Assembly: GCF_009708175.1 (NCBI RefSeq)
Contig: NZ_WMBB01000013.1
Coordinates: forward strand, 124,001 to 188,000
Source of the DNA: Nocardia aurantiaca
GTDB taxonomy: Bacteria; Actinomycetota; Actinomycetes; Mycobacteriales; Mycobacteriaceae
Direction of reading: 5' to 3'
DNA: 64,000 nucleotides
Shown: piece by piece, positions 18,234 through 27,331 of the stretch
How the letters are laid out: each line of letters starts with the position of its first letter
Numbering within the stretch: the first letter of the stretch is position 1
Made by a program: the position numbers and the translations under genes
Notes under the pieces: generated by a model
Told to the model about the DNA's origin: nothing
The model's input: only the letters and a program-made list of their open reading frames with translations
The model's database searches: none

Positions 18234-18653
18234 TCAGTGTTCGAGTTTGCGCAGGATCTCGTGGAGTGTGCGCAGGTCGTCGGGGGTGAGGGCGGCCAAT
18301 TCCGCGGGCGCCGGATCGGGCGTGGCGAGGGCCTCTGCCACCACCTCCTGCCCCGCCCGGGTGAGTGAGATGAGTTTGCAGCGCCGGTTGGTCGGGTCGA
18401 TCTCGCGGATCACCAGGCCGCGCTCCTCGAGATCGTTGACCACGACCGTGGTGGCGGGGGCGTCCATGGCGGCCGCCTGGGCCAGCTGCTTGGCAGTGAG
18501 CGGACCGGGCAGCAGCCGGCGCAGCACGCGAATCCGGCTGAAGGGCATGCCGGTTCGCTCCACCACCGCGCGCTTCCAGCTGTCGCGGGTGTCCATCACC
18601 AGGTGGGTGAGCTGCCGCCAGACCTCATCGGTCGTGGGCGTGTCATCCGGCAT
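18234..18653 (-). CDS. MarR-family transcriptional regulator
   Basis: A 139-residue winged-helix protein: GMPFSRIRVLRRLLPGPLTA, LAQAAAMDAPATTVVVNDLE (recognition helix) and the wing GLVIREIDPTNRRCKLISLT, ending in a dimerisation helix. ATG 18653 has GAGGAGG upstream and overlaps the end of the DHA2 transporter gene by 11 bases, so the two are one operon. It probably represses its own operon through the palindrome near 20016-20028 until a substrate of the pump binds. Confidence 0.85.
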   Translation of the reverse strand: MPDDTPTTDEVWRQLTHLVMDTRDSWKRAVVERTGMPFSRIRVLRRLLPGPLTAKQLAQAAAMDAPATTVVVNDLEERGLVIREIDPTNRRCKLISLTRAGQEVVAEALATPDPAPAELAALTPDDLRTLHEILRKLEH

Positions 18654-20016
18654 GAACGGGGACCTCCTCGAGCAGGGGGGCGACCCGATCTCGCGAACGG
18701 TACGCCCAGTCGGTATTGGCGGCGACACCCAGCGCGGTCACGGCCGCGGCGAAGCCGGCGATGGTCCACCACAGCCCCACGCCGGTGAGCGCACCACACA
18801 GTGCCACACCGAGACTCACGCCGACCTGGCGGCTGGTGGAGGCCACCGCGGCCGCCGCACCCGCGCGATCGGGCGGCATACCGCTCACCGCGGTGGTGGT
18901 GATGGGCGCGTTCACCATGCCGAAGCCGATACCGAACAGGGCGAAGGTGATGACCAGCTGCCAGATCGGAGTGCCGGCGCGCAGCATCGTGAGACCGACG
19001 GCGGCCACCGCCATCAGGATGCCGGAGGCCAGCAGCGACGGGCGGGTGCCGTAGCGGCCCACCAGCCGGCCCGACAGCGGCGAGAAGAACAGCACGCCCA
19101 GCGCCATGGGCAGGTACAGCAGGCCGGTGTGCACGGCCGAGAAGTGCCGTGTCCCTTGCAGATACAGCGACATGTCGAACAGGAACGCGCCCAGGGCGGC
19201 GAACGAGCACACCGCGATGACGGTGGCCGAGGAGAACGGGAAGCTGCGGAAGAAGCGCAGATCGATGAACGGCGACGGGTGACGCGCCTCGTGCCGAACG
19301 AATCCGCCCAGCGCCAGCGCCGACAGCGCGAAGACCGCGGGCCTGCCTTCGATCAGGCCGAACACGAGCGTGAACATCACCACGATGGCCAGCACCTGAC
19401 CGATCGGGTCCATGCCGCGCGGGGTCGCCGACTTCGATTCCGGCACATGGACAGTGGTGAGCAGCAGCGCGACCGCCACGATGGGCAGGTTGATCCAGAA
19501 CACCGACTGCCAGCCCAGGATGTCGATGAGCACGCCGCCGACCATGGGTCCCAGCGCCGTCGAGATGCCGACCACCGCGCCCCACACGCCGATCGCGCGG
19601 GCGCGCTCCACCGTGGCCGTGAACGTGGTCGTAATGATCGACATGGCAACGGGATTCAACATGGAGCCGCCGACCGCCTGCACGAACCGCGCCCCGATGA
19701 GGACCTCGATGGTGGGCGCGAGGCTGCACAGCAGCGAGCCGAGCGCGAAGGTGAGCAGGCCGATACGGAAGACCCGCTTGCGACCGAAGCGATCGGCGGC
19801 CGCGCCCGAGAGCATGAGCAGGCTGGCGAGGGTCAGCGTGTAGATGTCGACGATCCACTGCAGCCGCGACAGCGGCGCGCCCAGATCGCCGCGAATGGTG
19901 GGGATGGCGACATTCACGATGGTCGCGTCCATGGACGAGATCAGCAGGCTCAGACAGCAGGTGATCAGGATGATCGTCTTCCGGCGCGAACTCAGCCCCT
20001 CAACAGTTGTAAGCAC
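18643..20016 (-). CDS. DHA2-family MFS efflux transporter
   Basis: A 14-helix major facilitator, 457 residues from GTG 20016 (TTG 20052 with a weak GAGGAAG site is the alternative). Helix 1 is SLLISSMDATIVNVAIP, then LASLLMLSGAAADRFGRKRVF, RFVQAVGGSMLNPVAM, and LGWQSVFWINLPIVAV. These are the DHA2 landmarks. The partner MarR gene overlaps its 3' end. The start is uncertain because the AT-rich palindrome, likely the operator, ends exactly at GTG 20016; a leaderless transcript would explain this. Substrates are unknown hydrophobic compounds. Confidence 0.8.
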   Translation of the reverse strand: MLTTVEGLSSRRKTIILITCCLSLLISSMDATIVNVAIPTIRGDLGAPLSRLQWIVDIYTLTLASLLMLSGAAADRFGRKRVFRIGLLTFALGSLLCSLAPTIEVLIGARFVQAVGGSMLNPVAMSIITTTFTATVERARAIGVWGAVVGISTALGPMVGGVLIDILGWQSVFWINLPIVAVALLLTTVHVPESKSATPRGMDPIGQVLAIVVMFTLVFGLIEGRPAVFALSALALGGFVRHEARHPSPFIDLRFFRSFPFSSATVIAVCSFAALGAFLFDMSLYLQGTRHFSAVHTGLLYLPMALGVLFFSPLSGRLVGRYGTRPSLLASGILMAVAAVGLTMLRAGTPIWQLVITFALFGIGFGMVNAPITTTAVSGMPPDRAGAAAAVASTSRQVGVSLGVALCGALTGVGLWWTIAGFAAAVTALGVAANTDWAYRSRDRVAPLLEEVPVHAG

Positions 20017-20028
20017 ACAATGATTGTG
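20016..20028 (-). promoter_or_regulatory. Palindromic operator candidate CACAATGATTGTG for the MarR protein
   Basis: A 13-base palindrome (6-base arms around one central base) in an AT-rich island before the DHA2-marR operon. A TTGTGG hexamer and, 17 bases later, TTACAA flank or overlap it on the minus strand, which would fit a promoter. MarR dimers bind such short palindromes. Confidence 0.5.
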
Positions 20029-20085
20029 AAACCACAACCGTTTAGGGCGCAAGGCGCTTCCTCGATGGCACAGGTCACACGGACG

Positions 20086-20817
20086 TCAGCGCTTCGGGGC
20101 CTCCCGGGCCGTCAGCGGCGACCACGCGCCCAGCACGTCCTCGGTCTGCTGTTCGGGAGTGCCGTAGGTGTGGGCGGCCACGGTGAAGCCGGGACCGAAG
20201 GACACCGAGGCCACCTCCGGGGGGCCGACATCGGCCCAGCCCCATTTGGTTCCGTACACCAGGGGCAGACGGGCGGTTCCCCAGTCCTGGCGGGTGCCGT
20301 CGGATGCCTTGTCGGAGGGTTGCTCCATCCAGGCCAGGATCGGACTGTCGGGTTCGGCGCGGAGTTTCGCCGCCAGAAAGTCGGCCACGTCGGCGACGCT
20401 GGTGGTCGACAGTTCCCAGCCGCCCGCACCATGGGTGGCCCGCAGGCTGTATTCCTTGGCGATCGCATCGATGGCGTACGGGTACTTGGCGGCGATTCGG
20501 TTGGCGGCCGCGTCGTCGGACCTGCGGATCATGCGCTCGCCGAGGTCTCGATCCTCGGCCGAGCCGTCGCCGTGGCGCAGGGCGTAGTCCGCCATGTACA
20601 GCTTGGCGATGGACAGCGCCGCGCGCTCCTCGGTCTCGTTGTCGGTGCCCCTGCCCACCCCCGGAACCAGCGTGCGCACGGCGAGCGCGGTGCGGGGCAG
20701 CACCCGTGCGGGTTGAATTGCGCCGGGGTCGATTCGGGGTTGCGCGCCCGCGGCCCCGGTCACCGCCAGCCAGACACCGGTCACCACAGCCGCGACCGCA
20801 CCGGACCGAATACCCAT
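20086..20817 (-). CDS. Secreted beta-lactamase/transpeptidase-like serine protein
   Basis: 243 residues with a signal peptide (GAVAAVVTGVWLAVTGAAGA). It contains ALSIAKLYMADYAL, whose SIAK fits the S-x-x-K nucleophile motif, then MIRRSDDAAAN (S-D-D at the S-D-N position) and YGTKWGWADVG near the K-T-G strand. These three in order are the class A beta-lactamase/penicillin-binding layout, though the last motif is degenerate. The protein may be inactive or bind cell-wall peptides. ATG 20817 has GGAGG five bases upstream. Not in an operon. Confidence 0.55.
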   Translation of the reverse strand: MGIRSGAVAAVVTGVWLAVTGAAGAQPRIDPGAIQPARVLPRTALAVRTLVPGVGRGTDNETEERAALSIAKLYMADYALRHGDGSAEDRDLGERMIRRSDDAAANRIAAKYPYAIDAIAKEYSLRATHGAGGWELSTTSVADVADFLAAKLRAEPDSPILAWMEQPSDKASDGTRQDWGTARLPLVYGTKWGWADVGPPEVASVSFGPGFTVAAHTYGTPEQQTEDVLGAWSPLTAREAPKR

Positions 20818-20896
20818 CACCACCTCCGCGTCGCGTTCCGCCCGGTCCCACCTTGCTCTCCGAGAATGGGCGGACGTTCACGACACGCCGATGAGA

Positions 20897-21886
20897 TCAG
20901 ACGGTGAGGATGGTCCGGCCGACTGCGGTGCGCGCACCGATGGCGGCGTGCGCGGCGGCGGCCTCGTCCAGGGGGAACGTCTGGCCGATGACGACCTCGA
21001 GGCGACCGGCGGCGACCTCGGCCTGCGCGCGGTCGTGGAGGGTCAGCCAGTCGGTGTCCGGGGTCGCGATCTCGAACAGGGTAACGAGGGTGACGCTCTG
21101 GGCGGCAGCGGCCTCCGCGTCGACCGCCGCGAAGCCACCGGCGGAGTTGCCGTAGGCGATGAGCAGGCCGCCGGGCGCGGTGGCGGTGAGGGCCGCGCGG
21201 CCGATCTCGCCGCCCGCGCCGTCGAGCACCACCTGGACGCCGCCGGTCCGTTCGCGAACCCGGTCGGCCCAGCCCGATTCCGAGTAGTCGACCACCTCGT
21301 GCGCGCCGAGCCGTTGCGCCAGAGCCAGTTTCGCCTCGCCGCGGGCGGCGGCGATGACCTGCGCGCCGGCCGCTCGGGCCAACTGGACGAGCAGGGTGCC
21401 CAGTCCGCCCGCGGCCGCGGTGATCAGCACCCACTGTCCCGGCCGCATCGCAGCGCGGTCGGCGACGGCGAGAACGGTGCGGCCGTCGTGCACGAGGGCG
21501 GCCGCCTGCTCGAAGCTCAGCTCATCCGGAATGACCGCCAGCGTGGCGACTTTCGCCAAGGCCCGTTCGGCGTACCCTCCGATGGGCAGACCGCCGCCGA
21601 TACCGCTTGCCGCGGTCGGAGTGGCCACCCGCTTGCCGACCCACGCCGGATCCACGTCCGGCCCGACCGACTCGACAGTGCCCGTCACAGCACCGCCCGG
21701 CACGAACGGCGTCTCGACCGGAAAATAGTCACTCGCCCACCCGCTCCGCAACGTCGTGTCCAGAAACATGACATCCGCCGCCGCAACCCGCACCACCACT
21801 TCACCCGAATCGGCGACCGGATCCGGAACTTCGCTCACGGCCAGCACCTCGGGTCCACCGAATTTCTTGGCCTGCACCACACGCAT
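20897..21886 (-). CDS. Zinc-independent quinone oxidoreductase (MDR family)
   Basis: 329 residues of the medium-chain reductase fold. The catalytic domain is followed by the nucleotide-binding loop VLITAAAGGLGTLLVQLARA (AAGGLG), then VIAAARGEAKLALAQRLGAH and a C-terminal FPLDEAAAAHAAI. Cys/His zinc ligands are missing, so this is the QOR/zeta-crystallin type using NADPH. Its promoter has a 19-base spacer with an inverted repeat, typical of MerR-type activators, suggesting induction by oxidative or electrophile stress. Confidence 0.8.
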   Translation of the reverse strand: MRVVQAKKFGGPEVLAVSEVPDPVADSGEVVVRVAAADVMFLDTTLRSGWASDYFPVETPFVPGGAVTGTVESVGPDVDPAWVGKRVATPTAASGIGGGLPIGGYAERALAKVATLAVIPDELSFEQAAALVHDGRTVLAVADRAAMRPGQWVLITAAAGGLGTLLVQLARAAGAQVIAAARGEAKLALAQRLGAHEVVDYSESGWADRVRERTGGVQVVLDGAGGEIGRAALTATAPGGLLIAYGNSAGGFAAVDAEAAAAQSVTLVTLFEIATPDTDWLTLHDRAQAEVAAGRLEVVIGQTFPLDEAAAAHAAIGARTAVGRTILTV

Positions 21887-21929
21887 GTCTTTGCCTCCCT
21901 GTCGCTTTCGACGAACGGTCGATGACTCC

Positions 21930-21960
21930 AGGCTGAAACCTCGACTTCTATCGAGGTCAA
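21930..21960 (-). promoter_or_regulatory. MerR-type promoter with 19-base spacer for the quinone reductase
   Basis: On the minus strand TTGACC (21955-21960) and CAGCCT (21930-21935) are separated by exactly 19 bases, and the spacer holds the inverted repeat ACCTCGA...TCGAGGT. Over-long spacers with a central dyad are the mark of MerR/SoxR-family activation. No MerR gene lies in this window near it. Confidence 0.6.
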
Positions 21961-22245
21961 GTGCACGGGCCGCGATTCCGCTGTGGGCGAACCGCGTTCG
22001 TCACTCCGCGACGGCCGGACTCCTGACATCTGTGCAGTGTTTGAACCACATTCGATTCAGGCATATACGGGGCGAGATATGCCGGTTCGCACTTCCCATC
22101 CAGTTGTCTGCCGAGCACACCGTGATCGGCATGATGGCGCGTTCCTGAGGCTGAGATGATCTCGGCGCTCCGGTCTTTCGCGGAGCAGACGCCACCTTGA
22201 AAAAAGGGCGCGGTCTGCGGCGAGAGAAGAGTGAACCTCGGCCGG
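21961..22245. other. Intergenic region with a hairpin past the SDR gene
   Basis: No gene is supported. On the minus strand downstream of the SDR stop there is a run of six T (near 22200), then a GCTCCG...CGGAGC hairpin (about 22170-22190), a loose terminator-like arrangement in the wrong order. Nothing else was recognised. Confidence 0.35.
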
Positions 22246-23136
22246 CTAGTTGTGGGGGTGGAGGAGGTCGGCGAGACCTATGCGGGTGAGGAATTCGGTG
22301 CGGATGCGGTCGGCGACGGCGCTGACGACTTCGGCGCCGTCGTCGGCAGGGTCGATGTGGACTCGGAACGGTCGTGTGCCGTGGGGTGTGTCGACGACGG
22401 CGACAATGGCGCGGGCCACGTCGACGGCGTCGGCGTCGGCGGGGGCCAGGTCGGCAAGCCGTTGGGAGACTTCATCCATGAGTCCGGCGTAGCGCTGGTC
22501 GTAGGCGGCGACGGTGGTGGCGTCGGCGGGGCCGCCGCTGTGGGCGAAGTGATTGGTGCCCCGGGTGAAGGAACCGGGCACGACGATGGTGGTCTCGATA
22601 TCGAAGCGAGCCAGTTCGGCGGCGTAGCCGACCGCGAGGGAGTCCATGGCGGCCTTGGCGGCGAAGTAGGGGCCCAGGTAGGGCGGGGTGCCGCCGCGGG
22701 TGCTGCTGGATCCGATCCAGATCAGCAGTGTGTGGCCGTGGGACCGCATGTGCGGCAGGACAGCTCGGTTGACGCGTTGGGTGCCCAGCACGTTGATGTC
22801 GTAGACAGCGGCCAGTTCGGTGTCGGTGAACGCCTCGGTGGGGCCGGTGACCATGTGTCCGGCGTTGTGGATCAGCACGTCCAGCCGGCCGTGTTCGGCG
22901 ATGATCGCGGCGACGGCGGCGTCGATCGACGGCTGGGACTGCACGTCGAGTTCGATGGTGCGCAGGTCGGTGTTCTCGGCCGCGGCGAACGCCTTCGCAT
23001 CTGCTACGGCTGCCGCGTTGCGGCCGGCGGTGTCGCGCATGGACGCGTAGACGGTATGTCCCGCCCGCGACAGAGTGCGGGCGGTGAGTGCGCCGAATCC
23101 GCTGGAGGCTCCGGTGATCAGGATGGTCTTGCTCAT
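22246..23136 (-). CDS. Short-chain dehydrogenase/reductase
   Basis: 296-residue SDR. NAD(P) loop TGASSGFG, then NAGHMV at the N-A-G position, catalytic Ser in WIGSSS and PYFAAKAAM as the Y-x-x-x-K site. The long C-terminal region resembles SDRs acting on larger substrates. It is the second gene of a two-SDR operon (55-base gap), downstream of a MmyB-type divergent regulator. Substrate unknown. Confidence 0.8.
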   Translation of the reverse strand: MSKTILITGASSGFGALTARTLSRAGHTVYASMRDTAGRNAAAVADAKAFAAAENTDLRTIELDVQSQPSIDAAVAAIIAEHGRLDVLIHNAGHMVTGPTEAFTDTELAAVYDINVLGTQRVNRAVLPHMRSHGHTLLIWIGSSSTRGGTPPYLGPYFAAKAAMDSLAVGYAAELARFDIETTIVVPGSFTRGTNHFAHSGGPADATTVAAYDQRYAGLMDEVSQRLADLAPADADAVDVARAIVAVVDTPHGTRPFRVHIDPADDGAEVVSAVADRIRTEFLTRIGLADLLHPHN

Positions 23137-23191
23137 GGCAGTCCTCGATCTCGACAGGTTGATGGGCTTGGAGTTCGGAAAGTGATGGGGC

Positions 23192-23923
23192 TCAAATGAT
23201 TCCGCCGTTCGCGCGAAGGGTCTGCCCGTTGACCCAGTGCCCGGCGGGAGAGGTGAGGAAGGCGACCACTTCGGCGACGTCCGCGGGTGTTCCGAGACGT
23301 TCCAGCGGTGGCTGGGAGGCCAGCCGGGCGACGGTGTCGGCGTCCTTGCCGTCCAGGAACAACTCGGTGGCGGTCGGCCCGGGAGCGACGGTGTTCACGG
23401 TGACATCACGTCCGCGCAGCTCCCGGGCCAGGATCAAGGTCAATGCCTCGACGGCGCCCTTGCTGGCGGCATAGGCCGCGTAGCCCGGCATCGCCAGACC
23501 CAGCACCGAACTGGACAGGGTCACCAGCGCTCCACCGCCGCGCAGTCGCCGCGCCGCCTGCTGGGCCACCACGAAAGTGCCGCGCGCGTTGGTGCGATAC
23601 ATCCGATCCAGAACCGACAGGTCCAAGTCCGCTACGGGAGCCAGGGTCATGATTCCAGCGGCGTTGACCACCACGTCCAGCCCGCCGAACCGTGCCTCAG
23701 CGGTGTCGAACACCGCCGCCATCGCGGCTTCGTCGGCCACGTCGCCGCGGACCGGGATCGCGGTACCGCCCGCGGTGGTGATCTCCGCGACGGTGGCGTC
23801 GGCCGCTGCCGCGTTGCCGGCGTAATTCACGACCACGGCATACTTTTCGGCCGCCAACCGCAGTGCGATCGCGCGGCCGATGCCGCGGGAGCCGCCGGTC
23901 ACGAGTGCCACTCGAGTGGTCAT
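23192..23923 (-). CDS. Short-chain dehydrogenase/reductase (FabG-like)
   Basis: 243-residue classical SDR: TGGSRGIGRAIA cofactor loop, VNAAGI for the NAG motif, TLSSS, and Y-x-A-x-K in YAAYAASKGAVEALT. The start is ATG 23923 with AAGGA 8 bases upstream; the frame runs to 24064, but that part is non-coding in character. It begins the two-SDR operon. Such pairs beside XRE/MmyB regulators are common in actinomycetes and probably respond to a xenobiotic or electrophile. Confidence 0.8.
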   Translation of the reverse strand: MTTRVALVTGGSRGIGRAIALRLAAEKYAVVVNYAGNAAAADATVAEITTAGGTAIPVRGDVADEAAMAAVFDTAEARFGGLDVVVNAAGIMTLAPVADLDLSVLDRMYRTNARGTFVVAQQAARRLRGGGALVTLSSSVLGLAMPGYAAYAASKGAVEALTLILARELRGRDVTVNTVAPGPTATELFLDGKDADTVARLASQPPLERLGTPADVAEVVAFLTSPAGHWVNGQTLRANGGII

Positions 23924-24239
23924 GGGGTTGGTCCTTCCGTGGGGTTCGTTGTGGTGCCGACAACGATCCCGCCGCTGGAAGTCTGGAGCCAGAGTGCCGC
24001 TCACCCTGGGGTCGTCACCCCCTGGATAACGATGGCCGCACCGGCCGACCCCGGAGGAGGACACGGCATACCAGCCGGTATCGACGTTTCATGTCGGTGG
24101 TGGGGGTGCACGGCCGATCTGCCACATCCCGCTCCCAGGTACCGGGCGGCCGACCGGCTGGTGTCCATCCGTGCCGCCGAGCACCGCCGGCGCCCTGACA
24201 GGAGTGCCGGACCTGGTCGGACATGCCAGGATCGGCGTT
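23924..24239. promoter_or_regulatory. Divergent control region of the SDR operon and MmyB-type regulator
   Basis: 316 bases with no supported gene. It must hold the promoters of two divergent units. A GGATAACG stretch and several short GC palindromes are present, but no operator could be singled out. Confidence 0.3.
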
Positions 24240-25085
24240 GTGGACCGCAATGAACTCGGATCGTTCCTGAAATCTCGGCGCGACAGGATCCGCCCAGCCG
24301 ACGTCGGGCTGCCGCCCGGTACGCGGCGACGGGTTCCAGGATTGCGGCGCGACGAGGTGGCCGTGCTGGCGGGCATGTCCGGCGACTACTACGTCGAATT
24401 GGAGCAGGGCAAGGGAGCTCGCCCGTCGGAGCAGATGCTGGCGGTGCTCGCGCGGACTCTGCGGTTGACCGACGACGAACGCGACTACCTTTTCCACCTG
24501 TGCGATTACGCGCCCCCACGCACGGTCGCGTCGTATCGGGTCAATCCACGACTGGCCGACCTGCTGGGCAAACTCGACGACACCCCTGCCCTGGTCATCA
24601 CCGACCTGCATGAAGTCCTCGCCCAAAACGCCCTCGCCGTGGCGCTGTTGGGCCGACACGAACTCGGGCCCTGGCCGCACGGCAGCTTCGCCTACCACTG
24701 GTTCGCTCATCCTGACCAACGCGGCGTCTACCCGGCCGACGATCACGCCTATCACTCGCGGGTGTTCTGTTCGGACCTGCGCGCCGCCATCGCCCGCCGC
24801 GGCGGCGAGGCACGCGATCTGATGGCAGGGCTCCGGGCGATCAGCCCCGAATTCGCGCGCCTCTGGGACAACCACGACGTGGAAGTCCGCCACAGCACCC
24901 GCAAACGCATCGTCCATCCCGCCCACGGTGTCATCGAGCTCTACTGCAACAACATCCCCACCGACGACGGCACCCAACGCCTGCTCTGGTTCTCGCCCAC
25001 CCCAAACAACGATTCCGCCCGGCAACTCGCCGCCCTCGTCCCCGGCACGATCGGCGTCCTCGCACCCGCCGAGCTCTACGCCTGA
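24240..25085 (+). CDS. XRE-family regulator with MmyB-like ligand domain
   Basis: 281 residues: N-terminal helix-turn-helix (GLRRDEVAVLAGMSGDYYVE with LEQGKGARPS, residues about 35-70) and a C-terminal MmyB-like PAS domain (PF17765-type) marked by VNPRLADLL, VLAQNALAVAL, and the terminal LYCNNIPTDDGTQRLLWFSP. GTG 24240 is chosen because the HTH of this family starts about 5 residues after it; AGGA lies upstream. Such regulators are usually divergent from an SDR gene they control, as here; the domain may sense a fatty acid-like ligand. Confidence 0.85.
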   Translation: MDRNELGSFLKSRRDRIRPADVGLPPGTRRRVPGLRRDEVAVLAGMSGDYYVELEQGKGARPSEQMLAVLARTLRLTDDERDYLFHLCDYAPPRTVASYRVNPRLADLLGKLDDTPALVITDLHEVLAQNALAVALLGRHELGPWPHGSFAYHWFAHPDQRGVYPADDHAYHSRVFCSDLRAAIARRGGEARDLMAGLRAISPEFARLWDNHDVEVRHSTRKRIVHPAHGVIELYCNNIPTDDGTQRLLWFSPTPNNDSARQLAALVPGTIGVLAPAELYA

Positions 25086-25337
25086 CCCGAACACAGGGCA
25101 TCCTCCCCACACATCGAGAGCGGTTCTCGGCATCGGCGGTTGCGCCGGATTTGTCGTCGGGATCCGCTCGGGCGGCTGCACGGCTCGGGTAGCGCCGACC
25201 GCCCCGGACGCTTATGCTGCCTCCGGCAGATCCGAATCCGCTTGCCGGTCCGGGCATTTGGCACGGTTCCCGCATGCGGTGTGGTCGGGGGTATCGGGGC
25301 GTTCGCCCTGGTTGACGTCGGTGCGGAAGTACGGAGC

Positions 25338-26921
25338 GTGTCGGAATCAGTGAATCCGCCGAACGGGGAGCAGCAGACCGTTCGGCGTCAACGTCCGCCC
25401 TATTCGACAACGGTCGGATCGCTGGTCGTCACCGCGGCCGCGGTGACGGTCGCGGTTTTCCTCTCCCCCACCGAATTCCGGGTGCCGCTGGCCATCGGCG
25501 CGAGCGTGGCGGCGCTATTGCTGATCGCCGCGACCACCGCGGCCGCGTACTACCGGGACCGGGTGGAGGTCGTGCGACAGGAGGCGCGCGCCTATACCGC
25601 ACGGGCCGATGCCCATGTGGCCGCGACCATGTCCGCCGCTCAGGCGCGAATCACCGAGTCCGAGGCGAGGATTCACGGGATGCGCGAGCAAGCGGCCGAA
25701 CAGGCCCGGGCGGCCAAGGAGAGCGAGAACCGCCGGGCCGCCGCCATGGCCGCGTTCGCCGGCGCCGCGGGCCGCATGCAGGCCATGAGCACCAGCATGC
25801 TGGCGGAGCTGCGTGAGATGGAGCACCGGCACGCCGACCCGAAGGTGCTGGCCGACCTGCTGGAACTGGACCACCGCACCGCTCAGGCGGGCCGTCTGGC
25901 CGACAGCATCGCGGTGCTCAGCGGCGCGCGCTCGGGCCGCCGCTGGGCCAAACCCATTGCCATGGAGTCGATCCTGCGCGGCGCCATGGGCCGAGTCGCG
26001 GGCTACCAGCGGGTCCGTCTGCGCGCGATCACCGAGATCGCCGTCGCCGGCCACGCCGCCGAGGGCGTCATGCATGCGCTGGCCGAACTCCTCGACAACG
26101 CCTGCAACTTCTCCCCGCCCACCACCGAGGTGCACGTCTACGCCGCCGAAGTCCCGGCGGGCGTGGTGATCACCATCGAGGACTCGGGCCTGGTCATGAG
26201 CGAATCCGCGCTCCGCCGAGCCGAAACCGCCGTCTCCGGCGCCCGCGCCGCCTCCGACCTCTCCTCGCTCTCCGGCACCCGGCTGGGCCTGGCCGTGGTG
26301 GGCCACTTGGCCCGCAAACACGATCTCACCGTCAGCTACCGCCCGTCCGCCATCGGCGGCACCGCCGTGGTGGTCGTCATCCCGCGCGAACTCACCACCC
26401 GCCTCGAACGCCGAGCCGGCACTGTGAGCCGGCCTACCCCGGTGACCGCTCCGCAGCCCGCGGTGTACGCACCGGCAACCGAGCTCCCGGCGCCCGCCGC
26501 GGACGCGGAACCGGCGGAACCCCTCACCACCTCCTCTCTCGAACACCCGGCGCAACGACCGGCTATCGCCGCGGATGCCGATGTCGCAGGCGAGAAAGTC
26601 CAGCACACAACGACTTCCACGGGCCTGCCGAAGCGCCGCCGCGGCAGCACCCTGGCCGCCGTCCACCCGGACGGACTGGCCGGCCCCGCAGAACCTCCCA
26701 CACGGCGTGCGCCCGCCACCCCCTCGGCCATGGCCGCCTTCCAACGCGCCGTCAGCGGCCGCGACGGCGACGATCGCGAAACCTTCGGCGGCCCAATCGC
26801 TTCGCCGTTCACCGAGCTGTCAGCGACCAGACCTCCAACCGTCCCGGGGGGCGATGGCGGCCGCCAGTTCACCACGGGCTCATTCCCCGCCCCTACGACC
26901 CCCTCGGAGACCGATCGATGA
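25338..26921 (+). CDS. cvnA: Conservon sensor kinase-like protein CvnA
   Basis: 527 residues: two N-terminal membrane helices (VGSLVVTAAAVTVAVFL and LAIGASVAALLLIAATTA), a coiled region, and a histidine-kinase-type ATPase domain with N-box LAELLDNACNFSPP, a D-x-G-like EDSGLVMS and GTRLGLAVVGHLARKH. No phospho-accepting His box is visible before the N-box, as usual in CvnA. The C-terminal 150 residues are Pro/Ala-rich. GTG 25338 gives a short cytosolic lead. It is the first gene of a six-gene unit with ATGA/GTGA overlaps, so it acts with CvnB-D at the membrane. Confidence 0.85.
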   Translation: MSESVNPPNGEQQTVRRQRPPYSTTVGSLVVTAAAVTVAVFLSPTEFRVPLAIGASVAALLLIAATTAAAYYRDRVEVVRQEARAYTARADAHVAATMSAAQARITESEARIHGMREQAAEQARAAKESENRRAAAMAAFAGAAGRMQAMSTSMLAELREMEHRHADPKVLADLLELDHRTAQAGRLADSIAVLSGARSGRRWAKPIAMESILRGAMGRVAGYQRVRLRAITEIAVAGHAAEGVMHALAELLDNACNFSPPTTEVHVYAAEVPAGVVITIEDSGLVMSESALRRAETAVSGARAASDLSSLSGTRLGLAVVGHLARKHDLTVSYRPSAIGGTAVVVVIPRELTTRLERRAGTVSRPTPVTAPQPAVYAPATELPAPAADAEPAEPLTTSSLEHPAQRPAIAADADVAGEKVQHTTTSTGLPKRRRGSTLAAVHPDGLAGPAEPPTRRAPATPSAMAAFQRAVSGRDGDDRETFGGPIASPFTELSATRPPTVPGGDGGRQFTTGSFPAPTTPSETDR

Positions 26922-27331
26922 CACCGTCCGCCACACACCTGGGTTGGCTGTTGGAGCAGCTGCTGACGCGTACGCCGCGCGCGCGGCACGCGCTACTGCT
27001 GTCGGGGGACGGGTTGAAGATCTGCCACACGGCGGGCCTGGGCAACGACAGCGCGGATCAGCTGGCTGCGATCGCGGCTGGGATTCAGAGTCTTTCGCAC
27101 GGGGCGTCGGTGGAGTTCGGGGACGGGCGGGGCGGGGTGCGCCAGTCGATGACCGAGTTCTACGGAGGGATCCTGTTCATCGTGGAGGCGGGGGTGGGGG
27201 CGCACATCGCGGTGGTCGCCGGGGAGGACGCCGATGCCGGGCTGGTCGGACACAATATGCGGGAGCTGGTCGAGCAGCTCGGCGAGCATTTGGCCGCCGC
27301 CCCGCGGGTGCCGGGAGCGAGCGTGTCGTGA
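26918..27331 (+). CDS. cvnB: Roadblock/LC7-domain protein CvnB
   Basis: 137 residues forming one roadblock/LC7 domain: HLGWLLEQLLTRTPRARHALLLSGDGL, LAAIAAGIQSLS, VRQSMTEFYGGILFIVE, and AHIAVVAGEDADAGLVG are the conserved blocks in order. Proteins of this kind regulate small GTPases, here CvnD. Its ATG overlaps the cvnA stop by 4 bases and its stop overlaps the cvnC GTG. Confidence 0.9.
   Translation: MTPSATHLGWLLEQLLTRTPRARHALLLSGDGLKICHTAGLGNDSADQLAAIAAGIQSLSHGASVEFGDGRGGVRQSMTEFYGGILFIVEAGVGAHIAVVAGEDADAGLVGHNMRELVEQLGEHLAAAPRVPGASVS

Noticed and set aside
18214..20907. An 897-codon plus-strand open frame
   Set aside because: It is the antisense shadow of the MarR, DHA2 and beta-lactamase-like genes; the composition (RR, HH, QQ runs) has no fold-like pattern.
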